From assembly GCA_963855995.1 (NCBI GenBank), contig OY979720.1, positions 16,264,430 to 16,328,429 on the forward strand: a stretch of 64,000 nt of DNA, written 5' to 3'. The notes beneath the pieces were generated by a model. That model saw only the letters and a list, made by a program, of their open reading frames with translations, was not told where the DNA came from and did no database searches. The translations under genes were made by a program, and so were the position numbers. This document shows positions 35,995-49,800 of the stretch, one piece after another. How positions within the stretch are numbered: position 1 is the first letter of the stretch; every line of letters starts with the position of its first letter. This DNA is from Muricea muricata (Eukaryota; Cnidaria; Anthozoa; Malacalcyonacea; Plexauridae).

Positions 35995-38900
35995 CTATAC
36001 GTTGCTTTCCATGACTTTTGCGCTATTGGAGTTCACAGCAATTTCGTTCGAACCGTTAACCTCTGCAAAAGTACTGATTTCATCACCACGAATTACTCTT
36101 CCGTTGTTATATTTCCTTCCAGTGCATGTATTTTGGTCGTTCACAGTCGGGCAACATATCAGAGTTCGAAGATTGTAGGAGTCTGTGAAAGATCCTTCTT
36201 CCGGGTTAATTTCTCTCGTCATCTGTCGGTTGCGTTCTTTCGAATAGTAGTAAGCAAAGTTCGAGACAATTACTGGGACAGGCAACGCTATAAACAACAC
36301 TCCAGTTATAGCGCAAAAACATCCAACCAATTTGCCCACTAGGAGAAGAAAAAAACTGTTTTGTAAGCAGTATTCAATACTTGCGCTATAATCTTGCCCA
36401 CTTCCTGATGACCAATGAAGGCACGAATTAAAAAATCTGCTTAAATTTCCTAATAGAATTTCGTAATAGAGAGGTTCAGATTTGACTAGTGCACTATCTC
36501 TGCCGCTACCTTAATCTATCTTTGAGCCAATCAAATGTGCCGTACCTACGGGACTGACCAATCAGGTTCTTTAAAAATCAGGAAAAAGGTGCGGTAGTCA
36601 AAGTCAAATCTGAACCTTTGTCCAAATGTGGACAAATTAATGCCACATGAACTTAATTGGCTCGACACTTTTTCCCAGCCAGCCAGTCATACCAGAACTT
36701 TGAAGTCAACCAGACTATTACTTCGTACATTTTTGAACTTTAATAATTACATATAGTTCTTTAATCCAGTTTAGTTAAGCGTCCCAGTCACACACTGCAT
36801 CATCAAGACTATGAGTCCTGTTTTTGTCAGTGAGGCAGTTGAATATTACATGGTTGTGTCACTTGTGTGTGCTTTTATACTGCAGAGTACCTAATTTTAA
36901 TGTGCTGCGATAATCAAGTTCGGCTGTGATGATTAATTGGTGCATTGATACAGTGATAAAATTTGGATTCCTATTTGAAAAGATATTTAACAAAAAGGTA
37001 AATGGATCTTCATTCTTGATGAACTAAATTACTAGCCTGGTTACTACTGAATTGTAGACACATCTGCACTTTTGAGCCTTTTTGGAGGCTTTTAAGCATG
37101 TTGACTTGCTTTTCTTGGGCAACTGTGCTCACAAATGAGTAGTCACAACTAGAATTCTCAAAATTAGGCGTATACTGCATTATCAACAATGCCTCAATGT
37201 CAACATTAGTTCGAGTTTCGCGCCTACTCATGAGATGCTATGGCTTCATCTTACCTCCAGTCTTAGGAACGTAATCGCCATATCCGACCGTTGTCATGGT
37301 GATGATGGACCACCAAAAAGAGTCAGGAATACTCACAAATTTATCGTTTGAACCAAGCTCAGCGTAATAAATTGCGCTCGAGAATAATATTATGCCTAAA
37401 ATTGAAGAGAATTAAATAATATTAATATCAATAAATGAATTATCTGAATTGCTCAGTATTACTTTACTTTGTATATACATGCATGTTATCCTGTTATATA
37501 CAAGGAATTTGAAGTAAATGGAGGGGGGAGGATATATTTTTCGTCTTATTTCGCATTACATATCAAATTAGTTATGATTATTTTTTATTGGACAATGCCC
37601 AAGTGTCCCGTGCAAGGCACTCTCTCGTTTCGTAAAAATAATTTAATTTACAATATTTGCACAAGCATGCAAATTGCTAGATTGAAATCTGTAATTTTAT
37701 AACAGGCTTTTTAACTGGGGAGGGGGGGGGAGTATTCAGGGGTTTTTCATACATTATCACATCGAATTTATTGGTTAAACTACCAAATATTCTCCCATGT
37801 TCATCCAACAACCTCTCAGCCATACTCCGAGATAGAGTTGACTTTTGAGTAGAATTTAGTGTTGAATTATAATGTACGTGCTGAGAAGGCCCATTGAGAT
37901 TACACACAATTGAATTTTCGTGTCGGAACTGGTAGCCTGTTAGTCTCTTCGACATGATACATGATACTTCAAAAACACCAAATATTCCGTTTTACGAAAG
38001 GGATTGGAAGAGCAATACATGACACTCGTTTTCAAAACAACGCGACCCTTCACGAAAATAGTCTTCGCCCCAAATAAATCTATGTCGGGAATGACTTTCA
38101 AACTTGAAAACTAACAGTTTATTTAATTTATCATCAAATTAAACTGCCAATCAAAAACACTTGCGCTAAACTACAAATAGGGGTATTGTTATGATTTCAG
38201 TTTTTATATAATATTGTAAAAAAAATGTCGCAGAAATTTCTTGAAATACATTCTTGAGCAATCTTATATACAGCACAAAAAGCATATGAATCAATAACAA
38301 ACCACTAAACTTAAAGTTTAAAACGATTTCAACTTCACGATAAATCTGACATTTTACTCAGCCTCAGGTTATTTCTGACTTGGTCGCGTAATTTTCAAAA
38401 CGATAGCAAATGAAACAATCAAGCAATGTGCATGTGCGAAATTTAACCTAATACCCATGGCATGAACAACTTCGGTGTAGTGACCAAGTACATGTCATAT
38501 CTACATCGAAACAAATTAGAAGCAAGTTACTGTAAGTCCTTGAGGAAAAGGACGAAGGCGAAGTTGTTTTACACATTTACAAGGTCAAATCACAAAAGTT
38601 ACTCAGGTGATTTTGTTAATTATCCTTTTTTATCTTTTTTATCTTACAAGAGGTTTACAAGGGTATACATTTAACATTTGTTTGAAATTTGACTCAATTC
38701 GTGAATTTTACGAATTCTCAAGAAGCTAAGATATAAAACAGGAGTTACGGCAAGAATTTGAAATCATCTGGTTCCGTTGGCTGAGTTCCTAGCTGAAGCT
38801 TGCGACAATTTAATAGTGCATTATGAATCGTTAATAAATATCAACCTCGCAATCCAGGGCCTTTACCTACGCCCGAAATATATTAAATGCTTGTGATTGG

Positions 38901-40246
38901 TTAGATTAAATGCCTTAAAAGATCGTCGATTGTGCATATATAATTAGATGTTTATACAGTGTTTAAAATATGTCATTTGTTTCAATTGCCTGCGAAGTTT
39001 GTGAAAGGCATATGATTGACTTAGTGATATTGCGACCTGGTTGAGAGATCATGACCCAACTGGACAAACATTACAACGAAATGCCGCAATATACGGTAAT
39101 AACTGCCAAGAATTAACTTTACATCGGGAGAGTACTGGCAAAAATATAAGGGAAACGTTTCTATGTGGAAGTGTTTGCCTCAAATTTGAATAACCTCAAA
39201 GCTCACAGACAATAAAACCACTGGGCATGAGAAATCACTTACCCTTATTATAATTAGCTACTGAATAATTTCATAATCTCCTGTTAATACTCACCCACAC
39301 AGAGGAAAAATAATAACAAGCCAAGTTCTTTAACACTTGCTCGCAGCGTGTGACCGAGAATCTGCAACCCTCTTGAGTATCGAGATAACTTGAAGATCCT
39401 GAATACGCGAACTAACCGAACTACTCTCAATATAGCCAGCGAGGACACATCGGTATCCGTGTTTGCCATCGCAATGCTTATATAGAATGGGATAATTGCG
39501 ACTAAGTCAATTATGTTCAAAATAGAAGTCACAAATTTCCATTTATTTGGTGAGCTTAGAAGGCGGACCACGTACTCAATAGTAAACCAGCTGATGCACA
39601 GTGCTTCGATAATAAAGGGGCCGGGATTAAACCGTTTTTTCCCCTTTCCTTCACCTCCAGTTCCATTGCCATTAGGCAGCATTTCCGGAAACGAGGGCAA
39701 TGTTTCGATGCAGAATAACACAACAGATAATAATATGATGCTTATGCTTAGTATCGCAATACCCCTAGCCGCTCTCGACGTGTCTGGGTGTTCAAACAAC
39801 TCCCAGACTTTACGCTGGAACTTGTTCTTCGGTTTCTCGTACTGTTCTTCGAAGCCGTTATACCCCTCGGTAGCTTTCCACAGCGCTTCTTGACCAAGCT
39901 CGAAAAATTTTAACTCGTTGACAAAGATATTCATAGGTACCGTAGCAGGCCTAATGAGGATGCCCTTGGTTTGATAATATGTCAAGATTGCCTCAAAACA
40001 TGTTCGGTTTCGGTCGAAAAAAAATTCATTATTCTCAGCGTCCCAGAACTTGCTCCGCTTCGCCGCAGATCCAAGTATACTCTCTGGCAACTGCTCCACC
40101 GTATGCTTGTAAGTCTCGAATCGTAATCCAGAAACATTGATTACATACTTGATCGGCTGTTCAGTCGATTCGACGTCCCGAAATTCCGAGTTAGGCCGAG
40201 ATAAGCAAAATTCTCCCATGTTAAATTTCTCTGTATCTGTCGCCAT
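35995..40246 (-). CDS. Shaker-type voltage-gated potassium channel
   Basis: Three exons on the minus strand, 40246-39295, 37395-37255 and 36338-35995, both introns phase 1, give 478 codons plus stop. Order: T1 tetramerisation domain at residues 32-125 ([16 protein letters not shown]), S1 about 162-182, S2 about 211-231, S3 about 241-259. S4 runs 270-290 with charges at Arg274, 277, 280, 283, Lys286 and Arg289. Then come S5, pore with filter TVGYGD at 353-358, and S6 with ALPVPVIV. The T1 and S4 sequences place it in the Kv1 (Shaker) family: a tetrameric K+ channel repolarising excitable cells. The S1-S2 linker is glycine- and lysine-rich with an NGT sequon. The C-terminus ESNV fits a class I PDZ ligand. 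The start is chosen because MATDTEKF precedes T1 at usual distance. Confidence 0.93.
37396..39294 (-). other. Intron 1 of the Kv gene
   Basis: A 1.9-kb intron between the T1-S4 exon and the pore exon. No repeat or nested gene recognised. Confidence 0.6.
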
Positions 40247-43080
40247 GTTGTAAAATGAATGCTTGATCCAAAACTCTGTTCGGGGAACGCAAGTCTGTCC
40301 TGATAAAAATCATTTCTCTACGGTATAAAAATACGTCCAAAGCACAGAAATGCTTGGGCACGACATATGTAAGGTCAAATTACCTCCCGCAACTCATTGG
40401 CTGCAACTGTTTGGTAAGGTTCGTACAGACACACAACAAAAACTCTCGCAAACCATGAGCTTCAAAGACACATAAAACATGAGATGCTTACGGAGGGTTC
40501 TATGCAGATGCACTGAGTAGATTTGGCAAAAGTCATAATTGAAATGTTGTAGTATGTTTATCTAATTAAGTATGTTTACTTCATTATGCAAGATATTATG
40601 CATCAGAAATGATCTAATAAGACGATTATTTCATCTTGTTTGCGGCAAGACCGCGTTTAGCTGCGACTTAATCCATATCAAACTTAATCCAAAGCAGAAA
40701 AGCCAAAATTAACTAATTTCTTTCGTAATTGTTTTTATATCAAATTCGCAAATATTACATGGTTGAAAAAATACACAGACGGAAATCGGGTATTCGATGT
40801 CATCTCCGCTATACTATACATATATATATATATATCAGTACGTCACTGTTGTTGCCATGGCAATATCATCATTTTACACTTTTCTCGGCGAAAAAAGGAG
40901 GAAAAAGGAAACCACTTTGGCTGTATTAACGAAAAACAAAACCGACACGTGTCTACCCGCCATTTGCATTTGCCGTTATATTGACAAAGGTTTAAATTTG
41001 ATTTTCACCACTTGTATGTACATGGTGAATTAGTTATGTGATTTGTTAATAATTTCATTCGGTCGGCAGATTAAGCAAGTGTGATTGGTTAAACGCGCGC
41101 ATCGACAGGTTACTGATGGCGCAAAGTTCCCAGCTAACTCCACCCAAGAGGAACTGGGCTCTGCGTGCGAGATTCCACGCAGAGTTATTTTGAACCATAT
41201 TTAACTCCCCGTCTGGAAATTAACTTTTTGAAAGTAGTTCAAAAAAATCGAAACAGACTTAGTACGCCTGTCCTCGCGAATTATACGGTTGTTATGAATT
41301 TGCGGAGTGTCGAAATCCCGGAGGTAATTGATGTCTATGTATGGAATGTTGGGTTTGACTAAATGTTGATTCACGTCTCAGCGAAAAATTGAACATATAT
41401 TCCTCACAGGTCGTACAAATTTTGCTGGAAATTTGAAAAACATATATATTTTAATAAGCAAAACATTTGGATTTCTTACTCTATCCGCAAGTCCATGTAC
41501 AAACACAATTGGCTTCGAGAGAATGGCGAAGCCTGCAGGTGCAGTGTGACTTGAAATTTGCGTAGCATGATCAACTGACTTGCTTCGCCAATTAATGCTT
41601 CAGTACTATTAATTTTGCCATATAACAAAATTTTAAATTCTTTTTCGTGCTTGTAACAGAAATTGCGAAGGAAGATGTCACGTTGTAGAAGCAAATCAGA
41701 ATCAAAATGGCGTCATCTTTAATTTCTGTCCAATCTAAAGATGCAACAAAAATCGCCCTAGCATAGTTGAACATTGATATAATATTGGATTTTACTTCAA
41801 CATGACCGTAAAGGAGCCGTTCGAAATGGAACACCAGTGACATAAAACAGAACCTTTTTAAGATATTCCAAAGATATTGCGAGACAACAAGGACTATCTT
41901 TAAATGAAAACCGGGAACAGGAAATCAGGACATCGGTCAATATGATGGATCACGGTCAACGATCCGAACACCTGTCACAGTTTGGCCGAAAACCGAAAGC
42001 GGATTTTATATATAAATGAAATAGTCATTAATATCTCATCATTTGGTCGTTTGAATCTGTACTTTGAAAACATTTTTTATGACCTGAACAATATATAGAG
42101 GGAGGCGACGGTCAGCCAAGGTAGCTTCGACACATGTGAACCAGGCCAATATATTTCTCTAGTCGTGACACTGTTAAAACAATTACTGTCAACCGGTCGG
42201 AAACATGGTGACGTATGACATGCAACAGGGCGAGCGAAGTCATGATTAAATTAAAAAGCCCATTTCAACTAGTTTAATTTGATAACACCAGCTAACAGAA
42301 ATCAAATTATGAAATGAACTCAATTACAAAATGAACAGTTGCTTTATTATGTATTTATTCCTGCATGTTGTTGTGCATGTAGTTTGCCAGATTAAATCTG
42401 TACGACAATTGTGAGAACGCGTGTCAGATCGAATATCGATGTTAAGGATGGAAATTACATTCGCTGATGGGATATAGAGCAGACTCCCAGGTTTAATTAG
42501 ATGTTATCTCAAAAACGAAAACAACAATCAATGCAATAAAACTTCGCTTCACGTTCGCACAACAAACAGCAGATATGTGAGATACATATTGGATTAAGAT
42601 TTCCGAGATAAAGGTAATAATGGTAATAATTTAGTCCCACAGCAGGCAGCTATATAGTGCGTTTAAATTTTATGATCAAGCAGAACGACAACTAGTTTCA
42701 ATTGAGCTGCACGACAGATCACACTAAAGAGTTGGAGATTAGCGGCTGATCTTAAAAAGGTAGGATAATTTTTTAAAGTCATGTACTGTGACTTCTTCAC
42801 TTAATACTCTTTCCTGAACAACCTAACGCGTCTTATATATAATATCACTACAGAAAATTACCGCGCAAAAAAATGTGGGCATAAAAACAGTAAATCATTC
42901 TTAGCGCACTCGGAGCGCCTTAAATGTCCGTATAAATCTACTACTTCATTACTAATCACATGGACAAACTGTATATTGAAATAAATAACGAAAATCAATC
43001 GATATTCAGTAATTCAAAGTCAAAACGAAAACATGCAAAAAAACCAATGAAAACGATCGTATTTTTTGTCACGTATATAG
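40247..43080. other. Intergenic, 5' of the Kv gene
   Basis: Contains the Kv promoter region and a short AT run near 40815. Otherwise no gene, RNA or clear repeat seen. Confidence 0.4.
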
Positions 43081-43464
43081 CTATGTATTTCCGACTGTTT
43101 CCACGTCTTGGAATATGGATGGTAAGAACGATGGCCACGCACCCGTGAGAAATGCGCTCAATAATCCGTCACTGAAGATTTCTAAACTTTTTGACTCCAA
43201 ACGTTTGAGGTTGGCACAGTGAAAGAAACGGCTTGCCTCATAGAACTGCGTGTCATTGATCTCACAGAAATCATCTTTTACACTGCCCGGTTTTTCGAAT
43301 ATATTGTCATCCCGTTGGGGGAACACCATAACTGCATTTGAAACCGATAGAGTATATAGCGATTTGTGCAAGTAACTATCTAAAAAGCACATGTTTATCA
43401 GCAATAATCTACCGGCAATGTCGGTCGCCTTGCATGTCTGCACGACAAGAACAAACAGCCCCAT
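43081..43464 (-). CDS. Hypothetical open frame, possibly secreted
   Basis: A 127-codon frame starting MGLFVLVVQTCKATDIA. The first residues are hydrophobic, but a good splice acceptor (cttgtcgtgcag) sits in this segment, so it may be an internal exon and not a start. Four or five Cys, no recognised domain, no homologue known to me. Reported because it is among the longest frames in this gap; it may be chance. Confidence 0.2.
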   Translation of the reverse strand: MGLFVLVVQTCKATDIAGRLLLINMCFLDSYLHKSLYTLSVSNAVMVFPQRDDNIFEKPGSVKDDFCEINDTQFYEASRFFHCANLKRLESKSLEIFSDGLLSAFLTGAWPSFLPSIFQDVETVGNT

Positions 43465-46400
43465 AACTAACGCTCAACCGAGTCGATGAATTTTTCAAAC
43501 AAATTTGTCGCGGAGAACCCAAATCGAAAGGCTTGCAAGCAAAGGTGTATTTCCAGCTGCTCTTCACGTCATTTTTTCTAATTTATGCTTTGCTGTATTC
43601 AAAAAATCAAGCAATCAGTCATATACTATGAGACTATATAGCAGAAAGTAAGATACAACACGTGCATGGGCACAATATTGTAAAAGTGCTTAAAAAGTTG
43701 AAATCTTCGAATATGGAACTTCTTTTTTTCATGTAAAAAATCATTTTGGGACTAGATTATTAAAACACTGTTCATTTGAATTGCAGTAATTCTGTCGTAA
43801 CTGTTTAGAATGCTGATGTGGTTCGTCCTGGAACACTCCACAAAATGTGCATAGCCCGGGTGCTGGAATCGATTGTTCTCGAATCTTAGTCATGGGCATG
43901 AAGGGCAAAAACTTCCTCCCTTTGCCGGAAATGGGAAACAACCATAAATAACGACTGCATATACCATGCATCAATGGTCCATCCAACATGGGATTGCTAC
44001 ATCCGAGAGTTTAAAAAAATATTTGCCAATTATTACTGTCGATTATAGTCTGTCAATGTACATAATTAAAAACAAGAAAATGTGAAAGGATTAGCGTTTA
44101 TGTATACGAAACTCGCCAATTTCCAAATATTTATTTGATACCTGCGTCATAAACTCAACTAGATGCATGATCAGTGACGTCGATTTGACATCAACAATCT
44201 TTGCCCACTGACAAAATTTGCGCAAGTATATATAATTATATATCTAATATTATATATAATAATATATCAATCACAAATCAACATTTCTTTAATCTTTATT
44301 TCAACAATTCAAGCGAATGAAATCCTCCATATTTAGAATTGACGTTTCCAGTGTCGGTATATCAAAACCACAAATATGACATATATAGACAGGGCGAAAT
44401 GTATCATCGTGCAAAATACCTCAAATGCTTACCACTACATGTAGTCTGTTTCATCCAGAAGGGATATTTAGGGCTTCCACCTGAAGATTCCTTCTAAACA
44501 GATTGTAGCGGTAAGTTTTTGAGGTATTTTGCACGATTATACTCTTTGCTCAGTCTATATGTCATTGAGCACTATTTTGTACGTATTTCGCAAACTAAAA
44601 GCAACACGATATATATAACTCCTAAATGCTCGCTATAAACGGTGTGTTTCACGTTCCTTGCGGAGCGTTAGTTACTCGTTCGTTAAATTAAATCTTTGCT
44701 GACGCTACATTTATGAAAATACTTTGTAGCTAATCTTTGAATATACAATAATAACATTTTGTCATTGAGCACTCTTTTGTATTTTGCAAACCTAAACTAA
44801 CATGTTTCACTCAATAAGAGCTAAAGGTGAAATCGTCTTATCCGCTTGAAAATAAATATTCGACATTATTGACTCATTTCTTCGCATATTGAAACAAGAT
44901 ATGACGTCACGATCCGACACTTGGTCATGCAAATGCAATTTTTTTTTGTGTTTTTGACCGTATAAGGAATGAATTTCTAAAGAAATGAATAATGATAATG
45001 ATTCAAATTTTCCGCATAGCATAACCAAATCGGGCTGGCTTCGCTACACCTACGGTATATTATATCTGATAATGCACTCCTCGTTGTTTTAATTGTACAT
45101 AGTACGGTAAACATATTTCTCAAATTATGACATTGACATAATAGGACAACGTAAGAGGAAATGACGGAACTTCATTAATCAATTTGCGCCACGTAGTAGC
45201 GCGTTTACATAGCTAATGAGTTCCACTGCAGCTGCTACTCAATTGAACTAATAAATAACAACCACCATTTTCGAAGGCCATTATGCTTTATATCTAATGT
45301 ATATGCTCCCTAAATATATATAGAATTATCTTTGTATGCTAGTAGTCGAGCGGAGCAGGGGTACACTAATTCCGCACGGTTATTTATGGATTCACTATAT
45401 AAGGCACCATATAAGGGATTGCGAGAAAATGCACGGATTTAATTTGTAAACAGTTCAAAAACGTCTTCGACAAGGAAGGACTGGGCGGTCGGGCACGGAT
45501 CGAGCCTCGAGGCCAGAGAACTTTGGGGGCTCGGAACTTTTTTGTGTTATGGACGTTCCGCATGTTCGTATTTTAGAAAATGTCATTTACTATAATAGAA
45601 TTTACATTTTTATTGAGCAAAGAAAATAATTAGTATAATACTATAATAAGCAAATAAGAGCTATATAATTCTATTGTACACTTGTACAAGGGCCGGATTT
45701 TGTAATCGAGGTCTAGAAATTGTCCAAAATGTATGCCTCTTTTTCAGCTTGACCGCTGACAAACAACTTTCTACTTCGAAAATGGCAGTATAATTGATGC
45801 TCGGAGAAAAATTAGGAAAGCGTGAAACTTTTCGAATGTTGCTAAATAATATTATCAGTCTGATAATGTGTTGTTAAACTTTTCCAACTTGCGGGCATAT
45901 CGCTTTAATAAATATTTTTGTAGCCTTTTTCGCTGCAGCTGCTTGAAGCACAATTATCTGGCATATTATTAAAACTTTGCAAAGTTGGCTGCATATACAG
46001 CTTTTTTTAATTAACGCGTCCTTCCAAAAGCGTAATCTGCGAACTATGAGCCCGCAATGGATGATGGATTATGGTTTATCTAGGAAATTATCTTTGTAGC
46101 AAGTACGTGTATAAGATTTCTATGTGCTCTCGATGCTGTTTCCAACAAATAATTCCAAGTTTAAAGGTGAAAATAAGCAATAGTCCGTCATGCCTTGCGT
46201 GCTAATAGTTTACAGTTTTCGCTTTTGGAAGGACAATCTATATTAAATTATGGCTATACACGTGCGAGAACTGACTATCTTAAACGTATTTTCACTCGTA
46301 CCTTTCTCGTTCCGAGCAATTCTGTGTAATTGTATTTTGCAACAATTCGTTATTTTCAAAAAATTCAGAACTGAAATATCAAAAAAAATTCTTTTAAATT

Positions 46401-46805
46401 TCTCGCGGCAACTTTTTTTCAAAAATATTGACATTTAAAACCCAAAACAAATAAAATTAACCAAACTATTATATTAAATTCCCGTTTGGGGGGGGGGGGG
46501 TAAATGAACAACAATAAATTTCGTTTTCTGTGTATACGTAGCAGCCGTAATATACCGAACCACGTTTATTGCTTGAAGCCTGTTTACGAAAAAAGGATAA
46601 AATACCGCGAGTTAACTGATTAAACTTGCTCTGTACATGTACAAACAAGATAGCTAGTTTCGCTATAGAGCATTAAATATAAGTGTACCTTTGTGTTAAA
46701 CTTCAAGCGAATACATTGCCATAACCTTTTTCAGGAGTCATATACCATAATCATGCACATATGTTAATTTCTTAGCTTGCTCTTACATTTTTAGCACTAT
46801 TTAGA
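43465..46805. other. Intergenic, repeat-bearing, 5' of the first SMB receptor gene
   Basis: Includes inverted copies of a dispersed repeat at about 44370-44610 and a poly-G run near 46489. No convincing gene found. Confidence 0.4.
44370..44610. repeat. Dispersed repeat, two inverted copies
   Basis: Left half (catatatagacag, cgtgcaaaatacctc, accactac) and right half (gaggtattttgcacgat, agtctatatgtcattgag) are reverse complements of each other. Both match the repeat behind lectin copies D and E. It shows the family is not confined to the lectin array. Confidence 0.7.
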
Positions 46806-49800
46806 ATGAAGAAGATGGCAATATTCCTATTTTTCCTATCGTCGACTTTGACTGCAGAGTACAATCCTTACGGTGGGTATATTTTTCAATTATTTTGAAA
46901 CTCATGATGCTATAACATTCACAAAGCATTAGAAAGAGTATTGGGAAGAACATCTAGGGTGTTCCAACAAGGACTGACAGATTAATTTATTGGATTAACT
47001 AGGATTAACTACTTCTAATCAATCATTCTATATTCTTTTAAATTCTTTGTTATTTTTAGTAGAATACATATATTGCTAATGAACTAGGCTCAAGTCAAAT
47101 AATAACTCGTAATCTTATATGTTTGTTTATATTAGGCTTATGTCGCACGCTTCATTAGATCTCTTTGTTTTGTCGTTTGGTTTTTACCTGCATGAATATA
47201 CAATTACTTTATGGTTTCCGTGTCTGGATGGCCTGATCCAAACGCGCGGAAAAGTTACGAGAATTAAGAAAAGCGCGCGAAACACGAGCCGAAGGCGAGT
47301 TTGACAAAGTGTTTGGATCAGGCCATCCAAACACGGGAGCCGTAAAGTAATTGTGTTATAAAATGACAACATTCGGCCACGTTTTTAAAAAATTCCCGCG
47401 AAAGCAGTTTTGATTTCCATGTTTGGATGGCCTCATCCAAACACGACTTTCGACCAATCAGAGCACGCATTATATAAATGTTATTTTATAATCCGTTTTC
47501 CTGTTGAAGTGAAATGAATCACTTTTATATTTCTTTATGAAACTTGTTTGAAATTAATAGTAACCATGTTAAAGAAAATTTCAAGTCCACCATGCAGAGA
47601 TTTGGAAACAAAGTGAATATCATATATTTTGAAGAGAAATTTGGTAGTTTAAATCGAAAAATGAATTTCAATTTGATAACTATAGTGCCAGTATGTTTTC
47701 GTGTTTTGAGATCACTTGACGTCGACTTGTGCTAATGTTGCTAGCCAAAATCAGGTTTAATTATACGTTTTAGTATATTTTTTTAGTAAATAATGGTTTT
47801 CAAGAGTTTTAATTGGTTCACTGACCAGTAAATTTGAGGCATTATTTACTGGTTGGCATTTTTTCAAAATGGCCGCCAATGAGAGTCGTTTTGATGTATT
47901 ACACTTTTGCCAAAATTAGCAAATGGAGAAAAATTGCATCTATATAAACTCAAAGAATACAAACAAACTTTGATGCTAAACTATCTTAAGGTAATAGATC
48001 GTCTGCAAATAACTTATCAATACTTTTTCACTACTTAAAAATTACAAGTAATTTATAACTTTAGTCTTTAATTAGGAATTTTCAGAAGTAACCTGTATTC
48101 GTAAAAGACGACAGTGCATTTTATGCACGTAAATTTTACTAAAGAAATTATACTAAAACAATTATTCGTCTCAGGCTCAGTGATTATGGTAAATATTCAC
48201 CTCGACTTCGTCTCCGTGAATATTCACCAATAATCACTTCGCCTTCGGCGAATAATTATTAATTATTCTTAGTACCTTTTATTCAGAGAATGCATCAAGC
48301 CCCGTTGGCCAGGAAATTTTCAAAGACTTCCGTCGTTTTTTTAAAGAAGTCATGTCAGCTAACCGTAAGAGGAAAGCAAAAGTGAGGTTATCGCGTAAAA
48401 CAACGAGTTGCAAGGACAGATGTGGCGAGGAAAGATCTCATACGGATTACTGTCATTGCGATGAAAAATGTCAGTTAGTCCAGGATTGCTGTTATGATTA
48501 TCTAAAAAGGTAAGACGTGCACAAGTGATGATATGTAAATTTGGGACATTCTGATGAATGTTGCGCAGCTTGTGCCATCAAGCATGATGCTGACAAGGCG
48601 ATATCTCGCCCAATAAAGGTGGAAAATTCCTATGTTTATATGAATACATATGTCTGGCCCTTCTAGTATCCTATTGTTAAACCTGTAATAATTGTTGGAA
48701 TATCTGGACAAACTGAACTTGTCGAGTCATTTATAGAACCTGTTCATGCAAGAAATTTCTGTATTCAACTTTTCATTCATCATTTGACAATGTCTAGTCA
48801 TAAACTAAAGCTTAAAAACATTTTAAATGGCTCACATTTTCCCAATTCAGGGCTTAAAGTGATCAGGAATTAGATCTGAGGTTGTTTTCATATGATTTAC
48901 CCGCATCCACTTATACAATGAATAAAAATAAGAAAGTTTTTTCATATATTGCTCGACGGCAGTAAGTACAAATCAGAAATTTGCCCCTTTGCCTCTTTTT
49001 GCCATGTAGATGTAAACCTAATGTAAGCATCAGTTACGTCGAACGAAGTAAATGGCAATGCATCAGTGATCTGCACCGTCAACACGTATTTCTACCATGG
49101 TATGATGAAAAATTTAGACTACCGCGAATCAAAGGCCATGCGATGATCTCAAGTTGTCTGAACTGTTCAGGGGGATTGCAAAAGGATTGCTCCAACCCAC
49201 CTGACCCGGACACCGACGAAGCCAAAATACCTGTTGAAGGGCCAGATGGTCATACGTACAAGAACAGGTTTTGCGCGCTGGGAAATGGAATTAATTCTCA
49301 CAGTGTAAAGAGTTGGGGCTATGAATTGATTTGTAATAAGTTGAAAGGTTACAATAAGACCCAGAAACTAAGGGATATCATCAACAGCTGCATAAAGAAT
49401 GAAGATAAAAACTGCCTTCCCCAGGATGAGGCATTTCTTCGACATAATTGCACCTGGTACCGCGCACCGCCCTTAAACATCACCAAAAGTCATACAGTAT
49501 GTTCGCCGGTAGAAACATGCCCGCATACACCTGACATTAACATTACCGCCTTAGAATATCACGAACTCAGGCTAAAATGCGAGGCATACATGCGTGTTGT
49601 TTACCGTAATGGAACTTATTATAAGAATTTTCATTGCGCATTGTGTCATGGCATTAGACCCGTAGAGATACAAAACCCGCCACATATCGGTTTTGGTCCT
49701 ACCATTTCTATATTTTTTGAAATCCCTAAACCCAGACCACACCACGATAATGAGAAGACTAAAATAGAGTATCCATCCAACGTGACCGCTGGGATCATCA

